Below are positions 8,269 to 16,028 of a stretch of DNA of 64,000 bases, piece after piece (position 1 is the first letter of the stretch; every line of letters starts with the position of its first letter). The notes under the pieces were generated by a model. The model saw nothing but the letters and a program-made list of their open reading frames with translations. It was not told where the DNA came from and made no database searches. The stretch is from the NCBI RefSeq assembly GCF_003626655.1, contig NZ_RBAN01000003.1:868001-932000 (forward strand), read 5' to 3'. This DNA comes from Micromonospora costi (GTDB lineage Bacteria > Actinomycetota > Actinomycetes > Mycobacteriales > Micromonosporaceae). The position numbers and the translations under genes were made by a program.

Positions 8269-9099
8269 TCAGCATGCCGGCTCCCGCACCAGCGCCGGCT
8301 CGGCCGGACGTTCCGCCACGAAGGAGTACGGCGGCCACGGCCCGGTCAGCTCCAGGCGCAGCTCGGGGTGCCGGGCGCGGAGCGAGTCCACCAGCCCGGC
8401 GAAGGCGGACAGGGTCGCGGTGTCCACCAGGTACGCGCCGTTGAGCGCCATCGCGGTGGGAGCGCCCGAGAGCCGGCGGTCCTGCGGCGGGTGCCGTCGG
8501 GCGGCCACCGCGTGCCGGGAGAGCGCGTCATGTACGGCCGCCGCGGCGGAGGCGGCGGCCCGCTGCCCGTCCTCGCGGGCGGTGAGCTGGGCCCGCCGCC
8601 GCCGCAGGTACGCCGCCCCGGCGCCGCCGGGCCCCGCGGTCTCCTCGGCCTGCGGCGTCGCGCCCGGCACCACGTACCCCTTGACTCCCCACTCACCGCG
8701 GCCGCTGAGCCGGTCGAGCAGGGTGACCAGCTCGGCGCGGCGGTCGGTGAGCGAGGCGGCCACCCGGCCGTCGTCGTGGTGCACGGTGGCCAGCCGGGCC
8801 GGCACCACGGCTCCGGCTCGGGCGAGGGCGTCCACCACGCGGTGGTGCGCCCGCGCCGCCCGCTCCAACCAGGCGAGGTCCTCCAGGTTCCGGCGCAGGG
8901 CCTCCTCGCCGTACTCGGTCAGCGGCACGCTGCTCACCACGGCCACGAGGCCGCCGGCCCGGACGGGGCGGACCGGCTCGCCGTCCATCCCCGGCAGACC
9001 GGTGAGCAGCCCGAGATCCGCTTCCCGCACCACCCCGTGCAGCCACCGGCCGGTGTCGGCGACGAGGTCACCGGCACCGCAGTCAACCGTCGAACTCAT
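8269..9099 (-). CDS. gvpL: Gas vesicle protein GvpL (GvpL/GvpF family)
   Basis: This 276-residue protein belongs to the two-domain GvpF/L family: GGLVAVVSSVPLTEYGEEALRRNLEDLAWLERAARAHHRVVDAL, then VVPARLATVHHDDGRV, and a C-terminal half ending LELTGPWPPYSFV, the family's terminal signature. GvpL is a minor assembly protein. It overlaps the end of gvpJ by 17 bp. It is the more divergent of the two F/L paralogues here: LATVHHDD replaces LPVRFGTV of GvpF. Naming as L rather than F rests on position. Confidence 0.9.
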   Translation of the reverse strand: MSSTVDCGAGDLVADTGRWLHGVVREADLGLLTGLPGMDGEPVRPVRAGGLVAVVSSVPLTEYGEEALRRNLEDLAWLERAARAHHRVVDALARAGAVVPARLATVHHDDGRVAASLTDRRAELVTLLDRLSGRGEWGVKGYVVPGATPQAEETAGPGGAGAAYLRRRRAQLTAREDGQRAAASAAAAVHDALSRHAVAARRHPPQDRRLSGAPTAMALNGAYLVDTATLSAFAGLVDSLRARHPELRLELTGPWPPYSFVAERPAEPALVREPAC

Positions 9100-9460
9100 C
9101 CCACTCCTCCCGTTCGGCGTCGCGTCGCCGGGCCCGGGCCTCGACCCGCGGCCGGCGTTCGGCCTCCACCTCCTCCGGGTCCCGGGGCCCCGGCTCGACG
9201 GGCGGGCGGGCGCGGGAGCTGAGCCAGGGGTCGTGCTCCCACCAGTCGATGCCGATCTGCCGTGCGGTGTCGACCGAGGCGATGACCAGGCGGAGTTTCA
9301 GCGTCAGCAGCTCGATGTCGAGGAGGCTGACCCGGATGTCCCCGGCGATCACGATGCCCCGGTCGAGCACCCGCTCCAGGATGTCGCCGAGGTTGGCCGG
9401 CTCGTGCCCGGCCGGCAGCACCTGGCCGGAGTTCTGCACCACCGACGGCGTACTGGTCAT
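9083..9460 (-). CDS. gvpJ: Gas vesicle protein GvpJ (GvpA-like)
   Basis: This 125-residue protein contains a GvpA-like core (NLGDILERVLDRGIVIAGDIRVSLLDIELLTLKLRLVIASVDTARQIGIDWW) followed by a charged, Arg/Glu-rich tail of ~50 residues. The DWW motif after the core is characteristic of GvpJ rather than GvpA. It is a minor shell or tip component. Its ATG at 9460 lies one base after the gvpO stop, and it overlaps gvpL downstream, indicating coupled translation. Confidence 0.9.
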   Translation of the reverse strand: MTSTPSVVQNSGQVLPAGHEPANLGDILERVLDRGIVIAGDIRVSLLDIELLTLKLRLVIASVDTARQIGIDWWEHDPWLSSRARPPVEPGPRDPEEVEAERRPRVEARARRRDAEREEWDEFDG

Positions 9461-9461
9461 C

Positions 9462-9809
9462 TCAGCCCACCTCGCCCTTCCCCCGCTGGTAGCGCCGCAC
9501 CCGCCGGTAGCCGAGCAGGGCGCCGTCGATGTCCAGTTCCACCTCGTAGAGGCCGAGCAGGTCGGTGGACGCGGGGATGCGCCGGTCCTCGATCACCTCG
9601 ACGCCGACCAGCCAGCCGTCCTTGACGGCCTTCAGCGACGTGGTCCCCACCGGTTCGCGGCCGGTCAGCTCGATGATCTGCCGCAGCCCCTCCCGAGCCG
9701 CCTCGGCGGCCGACAGCGGCTCGACGTACTCCTCGTCGTCCACCCACTCGTCCTCCGGCTCGGGTTCACGCCGGCGTTCCCGGCCGCCGTCGCCGCGGAT
9801 CCGATCCAT
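9462..9809 (-). CDS. gvpO: Gas vesicle synthesis protein GvpO
   Basis: This 115-residue protein has an acidic N-terminus and the full GvpO signature: GLRQIIELTGREPVG...DGWLVGVEVIEDRRIPASTDLLGLYEVELDIDGALLGYRRVRRYQRG. GvpO is required for vesicle formation, possibly through mRNA stability or assembly. ATG 9809 was chosen because GGGGAGGTG stands ~7 nt upstream. It overlaps the 3' end of gvpG by 44 bp. In Streptomyces clusters gvpO usually precedes gvpA, so its position between gvpG and gvpJ is a local rearrangement. Confidence 0.93.
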   Translation of the reverse strand: MDRIRGDGGRERRREPEPEDEWVDDEEYVEPLSAAEAAREGLRQIIELTGREPVGTTSLKAVKDGWLVGVEVIEDRRIPASTDLLGLYEVELDIDGALLGYRRVRRYQRGKGEVG

Positions 9810-10248
9810 CCCGTACACCTCCCCCACCGTTTCGTCGCCGCTCCGTTTCCGCCCGCCGCGCCCGCTCGGCGGCGGGCCGTGGGTCGCCGCCGCGCGGGCC
9901 CGCCGCGGCCGCGCGCCGCCGCGCCGGCCCGTTCCGGCGTACGACGGGTGCGCGGCGCCCGTCGTCGCCGTTCCGTCGGGCCGGCGCCGGCTCGCGCCCG
10001 CCCTGGGCGGCGGCCGGGCGCTCGGTCGGGCCGGTCAGCCGTTCGAGCACCTGCTGCTGGCGCTGGTCCCGCTCCTGCGGGGACAGCTCGCCGGCGGCCG
10101 CCGCGGCGTCCAGTTCCTCCAGCTCGCGGCGGATGTTCGTCGGGCTGTAGAGCTGCGACTCCGCCTCGCGGGCGATCACCTTGACCACGGCGGTGAGCCC
10201 GCGCACCGGCGCGTACGGCAGGGTCAGCAGCGCCCAGAGGATGTCCAC
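9766..10248 (-). CDS. gvpG: Gas vesicle protein GvpG
   Basis: The N-terminal ~60 residues match GvpG (DILWALLTLPYAPVRGLTAVVKVIAREAESQLYSPTNIRRELEEL). The remaining ~100 residues are an Arg/Ala/Pro-rich basic tail that is much longer than the usual 80-90 residue GvpG. GvpG is a small minor protein of vesicle assembly. The GTG start (10248) is 3 bp after the gvpF stop. The tail overlaps the gvpO start, so part of it may reflect drift of an unconstrained 3' end. Confidence 0.9.
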   Translation of the reverse strand: MDILWALLTLPYAPVRGLTAVVKVIAREAESQLYSPTNIRRELEELDAAAAAGELSPQERDQRQQQVLERLTGPTERPAAAQGGREPAPARRNGDDGRRAPVVRRNGPARRRAAAAGPRGGDPRPAAERARRAETERRRNGGGGVRDGSDPRRRRPGTPA

Positions 10249-10251
10249 CGC

Positions 10252-11007
10252 TCACCCGGCCAGCTGGTGCGCGCTCACGAAGTCGTACGGGGCGAGCGGG
10301 CCGAGCAGCCGCATGTGGATCAGGCCCCGCCGCTGCTCGGCGAACTCCTCCAGCGCGTCGACGAAGTCGTCCTCCCGGTCGGCCTCGACCAGGAAGGCGG
10401 CGTTCACCGCATCCAGCTCGTTGCTCGGCGGCCGCGCGAGGGCGGACGTGGCAAGCGGGCCGAGGGTGTCGAGCAGGTCGCGGTTCTCCGCCTCCCGCCG
10501 CAGCTCCACCGCCTGGCTGATGATCTCGCCGAGCCGGATCCGCTGTTCCCGGGTGGTCTCCTCGGGCTGCCCGCGCACCTGGTCGGCCAGGTCGGCGGCG
10601 GCCGTGTTGTCGTCGAGCACGCTCTGGATCAGCGCGGACTCCTCGTACCGGCCGTGCACGACGTACTGGACGTGTCCCTCCAGTTCGTCGAGCGCCGACG
10701 CGAACCGGTCGCCGTGCGCGTCGAGCAGGTCGGCGACGGCGTCCGGCCCGGTGACCACCGTGCCGAAGCGGACCGGCAGCACGGGGGCCACGGCGGCGGT
10801 CCCGTCCAGGAGTTCCTGGTACGCCGTGAGGTCCGCGGGCCGGCCGAGGGCCGTCTCCAGCGGTACCTCGCTGACCAGGGCGGCCACCCGTCCGTGCCGG
10901 ACGACGGTCACCTCACCCGGCGGGTCGCCGACCCCGGACGCGTCCGGGGTCGGCTCCACATCGGACGGCACGATGCCGTAGATGAACAAGCCTCGCTCCT
11001 CACTCAT
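10252..11007 (-). CDS. gvpF: Gas vesicle protein GvpF (GvpL/GvpF family)
   Basis: This 251-residue protein has the GvpF architecture: GLFIYGIVP at the N-terminus, [26 protein letters not shown], a helical middle, and the C-terminal [13 protein letters not shown] signature. GvpF is the conserved assembly protein that contacts GvpA. It follows gvpA directly (8-bp overlap), the typical actinobacterial A-F-G order. ATG 11007 gives the family's usual start [11 protein letters not shown]. Confidence 0.94.
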   Translation of the reverse strand: MSEERGLFIYGIVPSDVEPTPDASGVGDPPGEVTVVRHGRVAALVSEVPLETALGRPADLTAYQELLDGTAAVAPVLPVRFGTVVTGPDAVADLLDAHGDRFASALDELEGHVQYVVHGRYEESALIQSVLDDNTAAADLADQVRGQPEETTREQRIRLGEIISQAVELRREAENRDLLDTLGPLATSALARPPSNELDAVNAAFLVEADREDDFVDALEEFAEQRRGLIHMRLLGPLAPYDFVSAHQLAG

Positions 11008-11434
11008 CGGTCCGCTCCTCGTCGCGGCGGCGGCGCCGGGGGCGGTCCCGGTCGCGGTCGGAACCCAGCTCACCGACGGCGTCGCGCACGGCGCCGCCGA
11101 TCGCCCCGACGGTCTTGCCCACGCCGGACGCCGCCTTGCCGGCGGTCACCGCCCCGGTGGCTCCCTCGACCAGGTCCGGCAGCCCCTTCTGGTCGCGCGG
11201 GGTGATGGAGAGGCGGTCGACGGCCTGGGCGAACCGCAGGTACGTCTCGACGCTCGCCACCACCACGCGGGCGTTGATCTCCAACAACTGGATGCCGACG
11301 ACGGCGACCGAGACCTGGGCGTCGATCACGACGCCCTTGTCGAGCACCGTCTCCACGACGTCTGCCAGCCCGGACGACGACCCGCTCCGCTCCAGAGCGC
11401 CGCCGGCCTGGCCGTCAGTGGTCGCGATGGTCAC
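11000..11434 (-). CDS. gvpA: Major gas vesicle shell protein GvpA
   Basis: The 144-residue product contains the GvpA core ([55 protein letters not shown]), an amphipathic hydrophobic fold that polymerises into the vesicle wall. It carries a C-terminal ~60-residue extension with a Gly/Ala-rich helix and an Arg/Asp-rich end, as in streptomycete GvpA. GTG 11434 overlaps the stop of the SRPBCC gene. Whether actinomycetes with these clusters build true gas vesicles has been unclear; the core here looks intact. Confidence 0.93.
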   Translation of the reverse strand: MTIATTDGQAGGALERSGSSSGLADVVETVLDKGVVIDAQVSVAVVGIQLLEINARVVVASVETYLRFAQAVDRLSITPRDQKGLPDLVEGATGAVTAGKAASGVGKTVGAIGGAVRDAVGELGSDRDRDRPRRRRRDEERTDE

Positions 11435-12657
11435 TGCTCCGACTCCTCTCGGCGACGGCGGACCACGGGACGGCGCGGCGCCTGGGGCGTACGGCGGGGC
11501 CGCGGTTCCTCGCCCACCTCCGGCTCCTCGCGGGGACGGGCACGGCGCGCCCGCTCGGGTGCCCGCCGACGCGTCGGGCGCGGCTCCTCGGGCTCCTCGG
11601 GCTCCTCCGGCTCCTCCTCGTAGCCCTCGTCGTACTCGTCCTCGTACTCGTCGTACTCCTCCTCGGCGGGACGGCGCCGCACCGGACGGCGGCGCCCGCG
11701 GGCGGCGGGACGGGCCCGTTCCCGGCGCGGCTCCTCCTCGCCGGGTTCCTCCTCGGCCGGCTCCTCCGGCTCCTCCCGGCCGGCCGCCGGCTCGGGACGC
11801 TCCCGCTCCTCCTGCTCGCGCTCCTCCCGCACGGCCGTGTCGTGGTCCTTGACCACCTGCGAGTCCTCGATCTCGCCTCGCCAGCCCTGCACCGAGTCCG
11901 GGTCGAGCACGGTGTGCGTCATCACGTGCCGGACGAAGTGCTTCAGCTCCAGCCGGACGCGGCGGCCCTGGGCGCGCCACAGGTTGCCGGTGTGCTCGAA
12001 CAGGCCCTGCGGGTGGTACTCGAGCACCACCAGGATCCGGGTCAGGTCCGGGGTGACCTCGTGGAAGCTGACGGTCCCGTCGACCGAGCCCTTCTCACCC
12101 TTCGACCGCCAGTGGATGAGCCGGTCGGGGATCTGCCGGACGATCGTCGACTCCCACGACCGGTGCGACCAGAAGACCTGCGCCTTCCAGGTGAGCTTCT
12201 CGTCGGACTCGGTGTCGACGTTCTCGACCTTCTTCATGAAGCTCGGGAAGTCACCGAACTGGGTCCACTGGTTGTACGCGACCCGCACCGGCACGCCGAC
12301 CTCGATCGTCTCGACGATGTTGGTCACCTTGAGCTTCTTGCCGCCGCCCTTGCCGCCCTTGCCCCTGCCGAGGGCCGACATCACCTTCTCCTTACCGCCG
12401 GCCATGCCGGCGTGGATCATCGCCTTCACGGGGGAGTCACCCTTGGCCATCCGCTGCGCGCCGGTGGCGGCCGCGATGAGGCCGGGGCCGCCGCCCTGCT
12501 TCGCGTACTCGCTGAGCCGGTCGGTCGCGCCGGTGATCTTCTCGGTCACCGCCGAGGCCGCCCGCTCACCGAGCGCCTGGGCCAGGTTCCGCACCTCGTC
12601 GGCGAGCTGGCCGCGAACCTTGCCGCTCAGCCCGCCGCTGCTCGGGTTCGGTGCCAT
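11431..12657 (-). CDS. SRPBCC (polyketide cyclase-like) protein with long charged tail, gvp-associated
   Basis: This 408-residue protein has three parts. Residues ~1-110 are Gly/Lys-rich helices. Residues ~110-240 are an SRPBCC/START-like domain ([31 protein letters not shown]...[23 protein letters not shown]...[27 protein letters not shown]). The rest is a disordered Glu/Arg/Pro tail. Homologues are common inside actinobacterial gvp clusters; the ligand and role are not known. ATG 12657 has GGGGG at good spacing; GTG 12663 is the alternative. The start overlaps or abuts the preceding gene, and the stop overlaps the gvpA start, so it probably is co-translated with the shell protein. Confidence 0.85.
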   Translation of the reverse strand: MAPNPSSGGLSGKVRGQLADEVRNLAQALGERAASAVTEKITGATDRLSEYAKQGGGPGLIAAATGAQRMAKGDSPVKAMIHAGMAGGKEKVMSALGRGKGGKGGGKKLKVTNIVETIEVGVPVRVAYNQWTQFGDFPSFMKKVENVDTESDEKLTWKAQVFWSHRSWESTIVRQIPDRLIHWRSKGEKGSVDGTVSFHEVTPDLTRILVVLEYHPQGLFEHTGNLWRAQGRRVRLELKHFVRHVMTHTVLDPDSVQGWRGEIEDSQVVKDHDTAVREEREQEERERPEPAAGREEPEEPAEEEPGEEEPRRERARPAARGRRRPVRRRPAEEEYDEYEDEYDEGYEEEPEEPEEPEEPRPTRRRAPERARRARPREEPEVGEEPRPRRTPQAPRRPVVRRRREESEQ

Positions 12658-12659
12658 GC

Positions 12660-13067
12660 TCACCGCCCCCGCCGCTGGCCGGCGGGCTCGGCCGGTTCAC
12701 TGCCGTCGGACGCCTGCTCGGCCCCGTCGCCCCCGGACGTCTGGCCGGTGAGCCCCGCGGAGCGTCGACGCAGCGTGTCCGCCGAGTCGCGGAGCTTGCC
12801 GCTTATGGCGTCGATACCGTTGCCGGCCGCGGCGCTGGCGGCCGCCTTGCCGGCCACGGCGAGCGGGCCACCGAGACGGCCGACGCTCGCCAGGTGGGGG
12901 TGGGCCTGCAGCAGGTCCGCGCCGCGCTTCAAGAGGCCGCCCGGGTGCATGCTCGCCCGGCCGGCCGCGACGGCCGCAGCCAGGGCCAGGGCGACACGCA
13001 GCTTCCGGCGCCGACCGACCAGATAGCCGAGACCCGCTGCGAGTCCGATTCGTGCTCCGCTGTTCAT
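12660..13067 (-). CDS. Small membrane-associated protein, first gene of gvp operon
   Basis: I do not recognise a named family. The 135-residue product has an N-terminal hydrophobic Gly/Ala-rich stretch (ARIGLAAGLGYLVGRRRKLRVALALAAAVAAG) that could insert in the membrane. A helical middle (LLKRGADLLQAHPHL, GNGIDAISGKLRDSADTLRRR) and a short acidic-polar tail follow. The ATG at 13067 has AAGGAG 6 nt upstream. As first gene after the sigma-B-like promoter and structured leader, it is probably translated with the SRPBCC-gvpA block, and likely helps vesicle biogenesis or envelope stress response. Confidence 0.7.
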   Translation of the reverse strand: MNSGARIGLAAGLGYLVGRRRKLRVALALAAAVAAGRASMHPGGLLKRGADLLQAHPHLASVGRLGGPLAVAGKAAASAAAGNGIDAISGKLRDSADTLRRRSAGLTGQTSGGDGAEQASDGSEPAEPAGQRRGR

Positions 13068-13094
13068 CGATTCTCCTTCGCTCCCCCGCGGTCC

Positions 13095-13167
13095 GGACGC
13101 CTGCTGCCGTCGGGGCCGAAGAAAGGGCCCGCTGACCGACGCGAGCGGGACCTTTCATCAGGCGTCC
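13095..13167 (-). promoter_or_regulatory. Nested hairpin in the gvp operon 5' UTR
   Basis: The outer arms GGACGCCTG (13095-13103) and CAGGCGTCC (13159-13167) pair perfectly. They enclose an inner hairpin AAAGGGCCCGCT (13122-13133) / AGCGGGACCTTT (13144-13155) with one mismatch and a 10-nt loop. The structure lies between the predicted promoter (13191-13215) and the first start codon (13067). No U-run follows, so an RNA switch, stability element or ribosome-access control is more likely than a plain terminator. Function is inferred. Confidence 0.6.
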
Positions 13168-13190
13168 CGTTTTGGCGGACCCGGCGGGCA

Positions 13191-13215
13191 GTACCCCAGG
13201 GCACCACCACGAAAC
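13191..13215 (-). promoter_or_regulatory. Sigma-B/F-type promoter of the gvp operon
   Basis: On the minus strand GTTT (13215-13212) is followed by 15 nt and GGGTAC (13196-13191). This fits the actinobacterial stress sigma consensus GNNT-N14-16-GGGTAY (mycobacterial SigF: GTTT-N15-17-GGGTAT). The predicted start of transcription is near 13184, giving a ~117-nt leader. Confidence 0.65.
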
Positions 13216-13355
13216 CGCGCAGACGATTTCGCCACAGACGCTGGCGAACCCATTCCGAAAGACGGGTCGGGAGTGCGTCAAAACGGACGTCTAGGCACGG
13301 ACGCGCTGGTCAGGAGCGCGAAGGAGACAGTCGGAGAAAGAACGTGCGAATCGGA

Positions 13356-13865
13356 TCAGAGGGCCGGTGGCGCGGAATCAAGACAGATTTCGGCGTACAC
13401 CTTGTCCCCGTCCGATCGAATTCGGGCGCCGCATTTCTCCAATACGTGGACGGCGCTCGAATTGTCCCGGGTGGTCTCCGCGACAACGGCACGCATGCCG
13501 GCCGCCGCCGCCTCGTTGAGCAGTTCCCGCAGGGCGGCCCCGCCGACGCCCTGGCCGCGCGCCGAGCGGCCGAGCCACATGCCGGTCTCCACCGTCCCGG
13601 GTTCGTCGCGGCGCGTCATGCGGACCATCCCGACGACCTCACCGCCGGCCAGGATCGCGTACATCTGCGTCCGGGTCGGGCCGGCAAGCCCGCCGAAGCT
13701 CGCCCGGTGGAACTCGCGGAACGCCTCCCGCCGCGCGTGTGACCAGCCGGCCGGCGCCTCCACCGGCGGCATCACGTCGCCGGGCTCCGCCTCGGCGGCC
13801 GCTACGGAGAGCAACGGCTCGAGGTTTCGCTCGTCCACCGGCTCCAACCGGACCGTACCCGCCAC
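13356..13865 (-). CDS. GNAT family N-acetyltransferase
   Basis: This 169-residue protein has the GNAT fold. It starts VRLEPVDERNLEPLL, has a central beta strand MYAILAGGEVVGMVRM, then the acetyl-CoA loop motif WLGRSARGQGVGGAALRELL and the C-terminal NSSAVHVLEKCGARI segment. It resembles the RimJ/RimL-like branch, but the substrate cannot be told. GTG 13865 was chosen as giving the normal family N-terminus; ATG 13907 would add 14 residues. It is co-oriented between the PP2C-like gene and the gvp operon but separated from both, so a functional link to vesicles is not established. Confidence 0.85.
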   Translation of the reverse strand: MAGTVRLEPVDERNLEPLLSVAAAEAEPGDVMPPVEAPAGWSHARREAFREFHRASFGGLAGPTRTQMYAILAGGEVVGMVRMTRRDEPGTVETGMWLGRSARGQGVGGAALRELLNEAAAAGMRAVVAETTRDNSSAVHVLEKCGARIRSDGDKVYAEICLDSAPPAL

Positions 13866-13967
13866 GTGCCGCAGTCTGCCGGCCCTACCGGGAGAAGTCC
13901 ACCCCATCCCGCAGCGAATGGCGGTCCGTCGGCCGGTACCAGCCGGTCGGGCCGCCCCGGCGCTAGC

Positions 13968-14825
13968 TCACGCTCCGTCGTCAGCCGGGCTGTCGCCCGG
14001 GTCGAACTCGCAGAGCACCACGGAGGCGTCGTCCGCGCGTTTGTGCCGGCGAAGCCGCTCCGGAAGGTCCCGTTCGGCCGCCCGTACACGGTCGATCAGC
14101 GCGCCCGGCCCCTCGGCCGTCACCACGTCCAGCAGGCCGGCCCAGTCGACCAGACCGAACTGCTCGACGGCACTGGACGCGCCGTCGCTGAGCAGCACCG
14201 CCCGGCGCAGCGCGCCCGGCCCGCGCAGCGGCACCGTCCCCGTCACCGCGTGGTACGCGGCGTCCGGGTCGGCGGCGGCCACCCAGTACCCGTGCGTGCG
14301 GTTCATCCGCTCCCGCTGCACCCCGACGGCCTGCCGGAACCGGGTGAGCCGGTCCTCGGCGTCCCCCGCCGGGACGGTCGCCAGCGTGCGGCGCAGATCG
14401 GCCATCGCGGCGTCGAGCCGGTCGTCGGAGACGACGGTGACCCGGCCGCCCGCGTCGAGCACCAGGGGGCTGTCGCAGAGCACCAGGTAGTCCACCTGGT
14501 CGCCGCCCTCGCGCAGCAGGCACACCGTGCTCGACGGCGTGCCGGGATGGTCCAGGTCGCACTCGCCGCCGTGGTCCGCGCGCACCGCGAGGATCGCCGC
14601 CGCGAGGTTGCTCATGAGCGTGGCCGCCGGGCGCACCGCTTCGGCGAGCACGAGCCGCGCTGCGAGGTGCCGCACGTACCACTCCGGCCCGTGCACGCAC
14701 CCCGTGTCGAAGCCCTCGGGAACGGTGGCGCCGTCCAGGACGCCGACCAACGGCCCGAAACGGAACACCAGATCCTCGTTGGCGTCCCGTCCGGGGATCG
14801 GAGCGGAGGCGGAGCGGACCCGCAT
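13968..14825 (-). CDS. PP2C-like protein phosphatase domain protein
   Basis: This 285-residue protein resembles PP2C-type phosphatases: an early Asn-Glu-Asp segment (PGRDANEDLVF), a VGVLDGAT strand-loop equivalent to the metal-binding DG motif, and a VLLSDGASSAVEQFG motif near the C-terminus with a final DDASVVLCEF strand (the DDxT-like end motif). It may act on Ser/Thr phosphoproteins. Start ATG 14825 begins MRVRSASAPIPGRDAN; an upstream ATG at 14897 would overlap the DUF3618 gene. It lies 31 bp downstream of that gene, so probably in the same stress-protein operon. Confidence 0.75.
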   Translation of the reverse strand: MRVRSASAPIPGRDANEDLVFRFGPLVGVLDGATVPEGFDTGCVHGPEWYVRHLAARLVLAEAVRPAATLMSNLAAAILAVRADHGGECDLDHPGTPSSTVCLLREGGDQVDYLVLCDSPLVLDAGGRVTVVSDDRLDAAMADLRRTLATVPAGDAEDRLTRFRQAVGVQRERMNRTHGYWVAAADPDAAYHAVTGTVPLRGPGALRRAVLLSDGASSAVEQFGLVDWAGLLDVVTAEGPGALIDRVRAAERDLPERLRRHKRADDASVVLCEFDPGDSPADDGA

Positions 14826-14856
14826 GAGCGGGGCCCGCCCCACCGCCCGCACCGGC

Positions 14857-15615
14857 TCAACGGCGGAGCTCACCGGCCGCCTCGTGAGTCTGCCCACGCA
14901 CGTGCTGGGCAGCCGATCGGCCCTGCTCCCGCATCTGGGACGCGCCCTTGATGGCGGTCGACCCGACCGACCTGGCGGCCTCCTGCGCCGGCCCCTGCAT
15001 GTTCTCGCGGAACTCGTGGCCGACGTGGCTCGCCTGCTCCCGCAGCTGGCCCGAGTGCTCGCTGAGCTGGTGGCCGACCATGTCCTTGGCCTGCCCGGTC
15101 CACTGCCGCTCGCGGCGGCTCGGCGGGATCAGCGCGGAGGCGAGCAGCCCGGCGCCGAACGCGATCAGACCGGCCGCCAGCGGGTTGCCCTGCAACTGCT
15201 GCCGGGACTGCTGTCCCATCGAGCGGGCCTCGTCCCGCACCGAGCCGGCGGCGTTGGACATCCGCTGGCCGGCCTGGCCGGTCATGTGCTGCATCGAGTC
15301 GGCGGCCGAGGACATCTTCTGCCCCGCCTGGCCCGTCATGTGCTGCATCGAGTCGGCGGCCGACGACATCTTCTGCCCCGCCTGGCCGGACATCTGCTGC
15401 ATCGAGCCGGTCATCCGCTGCGCGGCACCGTGCCCGTCCATCTGCGAACCCATCACCTTCTCCTTCACCCGGGTGAACGCGCCGCGCGCCTGGCCGACGC
15501 GGTCACCGGCGATCCGTCGCGGGTCGACCTTGTCGGTCAACGCGTCGACGTTGCTGCTCAGGTCTCTCCGGGTCTGCTCGATCTGCTCCCGGATGAGGTC
15601 CGGATCGGTGGACAT
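14857..15615 (-). CDS. DUF3618 membrane-anchored protein with 18-residue tandem repeats
   Basis: The N-terminus of this 252-residue protein (DPDLIREQIEQTRRDLSSNVDALTDKVDPRRI) is the DUF3618 signature. It is followed by about three repeats of an 18-residue Met/Gln/Ala-rich unit (MTGQAGQKMSSAADSMQH), which could form long amphipathic helices. A hydrophobic segment (PLAAGLIAFGAGLLASALI) is a probable membrane anchor, and a second Gln/His-rich helix region ends the protein. DUF3618 genes usually travel with holin-like and GvpT/YtxH-like genes, as here. ATG 15615 has a strong GGAGGGAG. The envelope stress role is inferred from neighbours. Confidence 0.85.
   Translation of the reverse strand: MSTDPDLIREQIEQTRRDLSSNVDALTDKVDPRRIAGDRVGQARGAFTRVKEKVMGSQMDGHGAAQRMTGSMQQMSGQAGQKMSSAADSMQHMTGQAGQKMSSAADSMQHMTGQAGQRMSNAAGSVRDEARSMGQQSRQQLQGNPLAAGLIAFGAGLLASALIPPSRRERQWTGQAKDMVGHQLSEHSGQLREQASHVGHEFRENMQGPAQEAARSVGSTAIKGASQMREQGRSAAQHVRGQTHEAAGELRR
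15255..15415. repeat. 54-bp in-frame tandem repeat
   Basis: About three near-identical 54-bp units encode the MTGQAGQKMSSAADSMQH segment of the DUF3618 protein; the first and last copies are degenerate. Positions are approximate. Confidence 0.85.
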
Positions 15616-15635
15616 CCTGCTCCCTCCCGGCTGGC

Positions 15636-16028
15636 TCACCGGCCGCGCAAGGCGTTCGGCACCTGCCGTGCGGTCTGTTGCGTCCGGGGCAGCACTCCGC
15701 GGAACTGCCGCAGCTTGTTTCGCCCGACGGCCAACAGGATGGCGGTGACAACCGCCCAGACGGCCGCCACAATCAGCGCGGCCCAGCCCTGGTCCATCAC
15801 ATTGGACAGACCCCACCAGGCCGCGTACGAGACGAACAGCACGGTCAGGAAGCCGGCCAACGCCGCGCCGCCCAACATGCCGCCGGCCTTGCCGGCCTGG
15901 GTCGCCTCCTCGCGCAGTTCCGCCTTGGCCAGGTCGATCTCCTGGCGGAACAGCGTCGACATGTCGCGGGTCACGTCACCCAGCAGTTCACCGACCGACT
16001 GGGTGCGTTCCTTCTCGGGGGCGCTCAC
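15636..16028 (-). CDS. Phage holin-like (Actinobacteriophage holin superfamily III-type) membrane protein
   Basis: This 130-residue protein has an amphipathic N-terminal helix (SVGELLGDVTRDMSTLFRQEIDLAKAELREEATQAGK) followed by two membrane helices (MLGGAALAGFLTVLFVSYAAWWGL and AALIVAAVWAVVTAILLAVG). This is the phage_holin_3_6-like family widespread in actinobacterial chromosomes, not an indication of prophage. GTG 16028 overlaps the stop of the preceding gene. With the DUF3618 gene 20 bp downstream, it forms a compact envelope-associated operon. Confidence 0.88.
   Translation of the reverse strand: MSAPEKERTQSVGELLGDVTRDMSTLFRQEIDLAKAELREEATQAGKAGGMLGGAALAGFLTVLFVSYAAWWGLSNVMDQGWAALIVAAVWAVVTAILLAVGRNKLRQFRGVLPRTQQTARQVPNALRGR

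Noticed and set aside
15636-16028. Holin-like gene as evidence of prophage
   Set aside because: This holin-like family is a normal chromosomal actinobacterial gene; no other phage gene is near.
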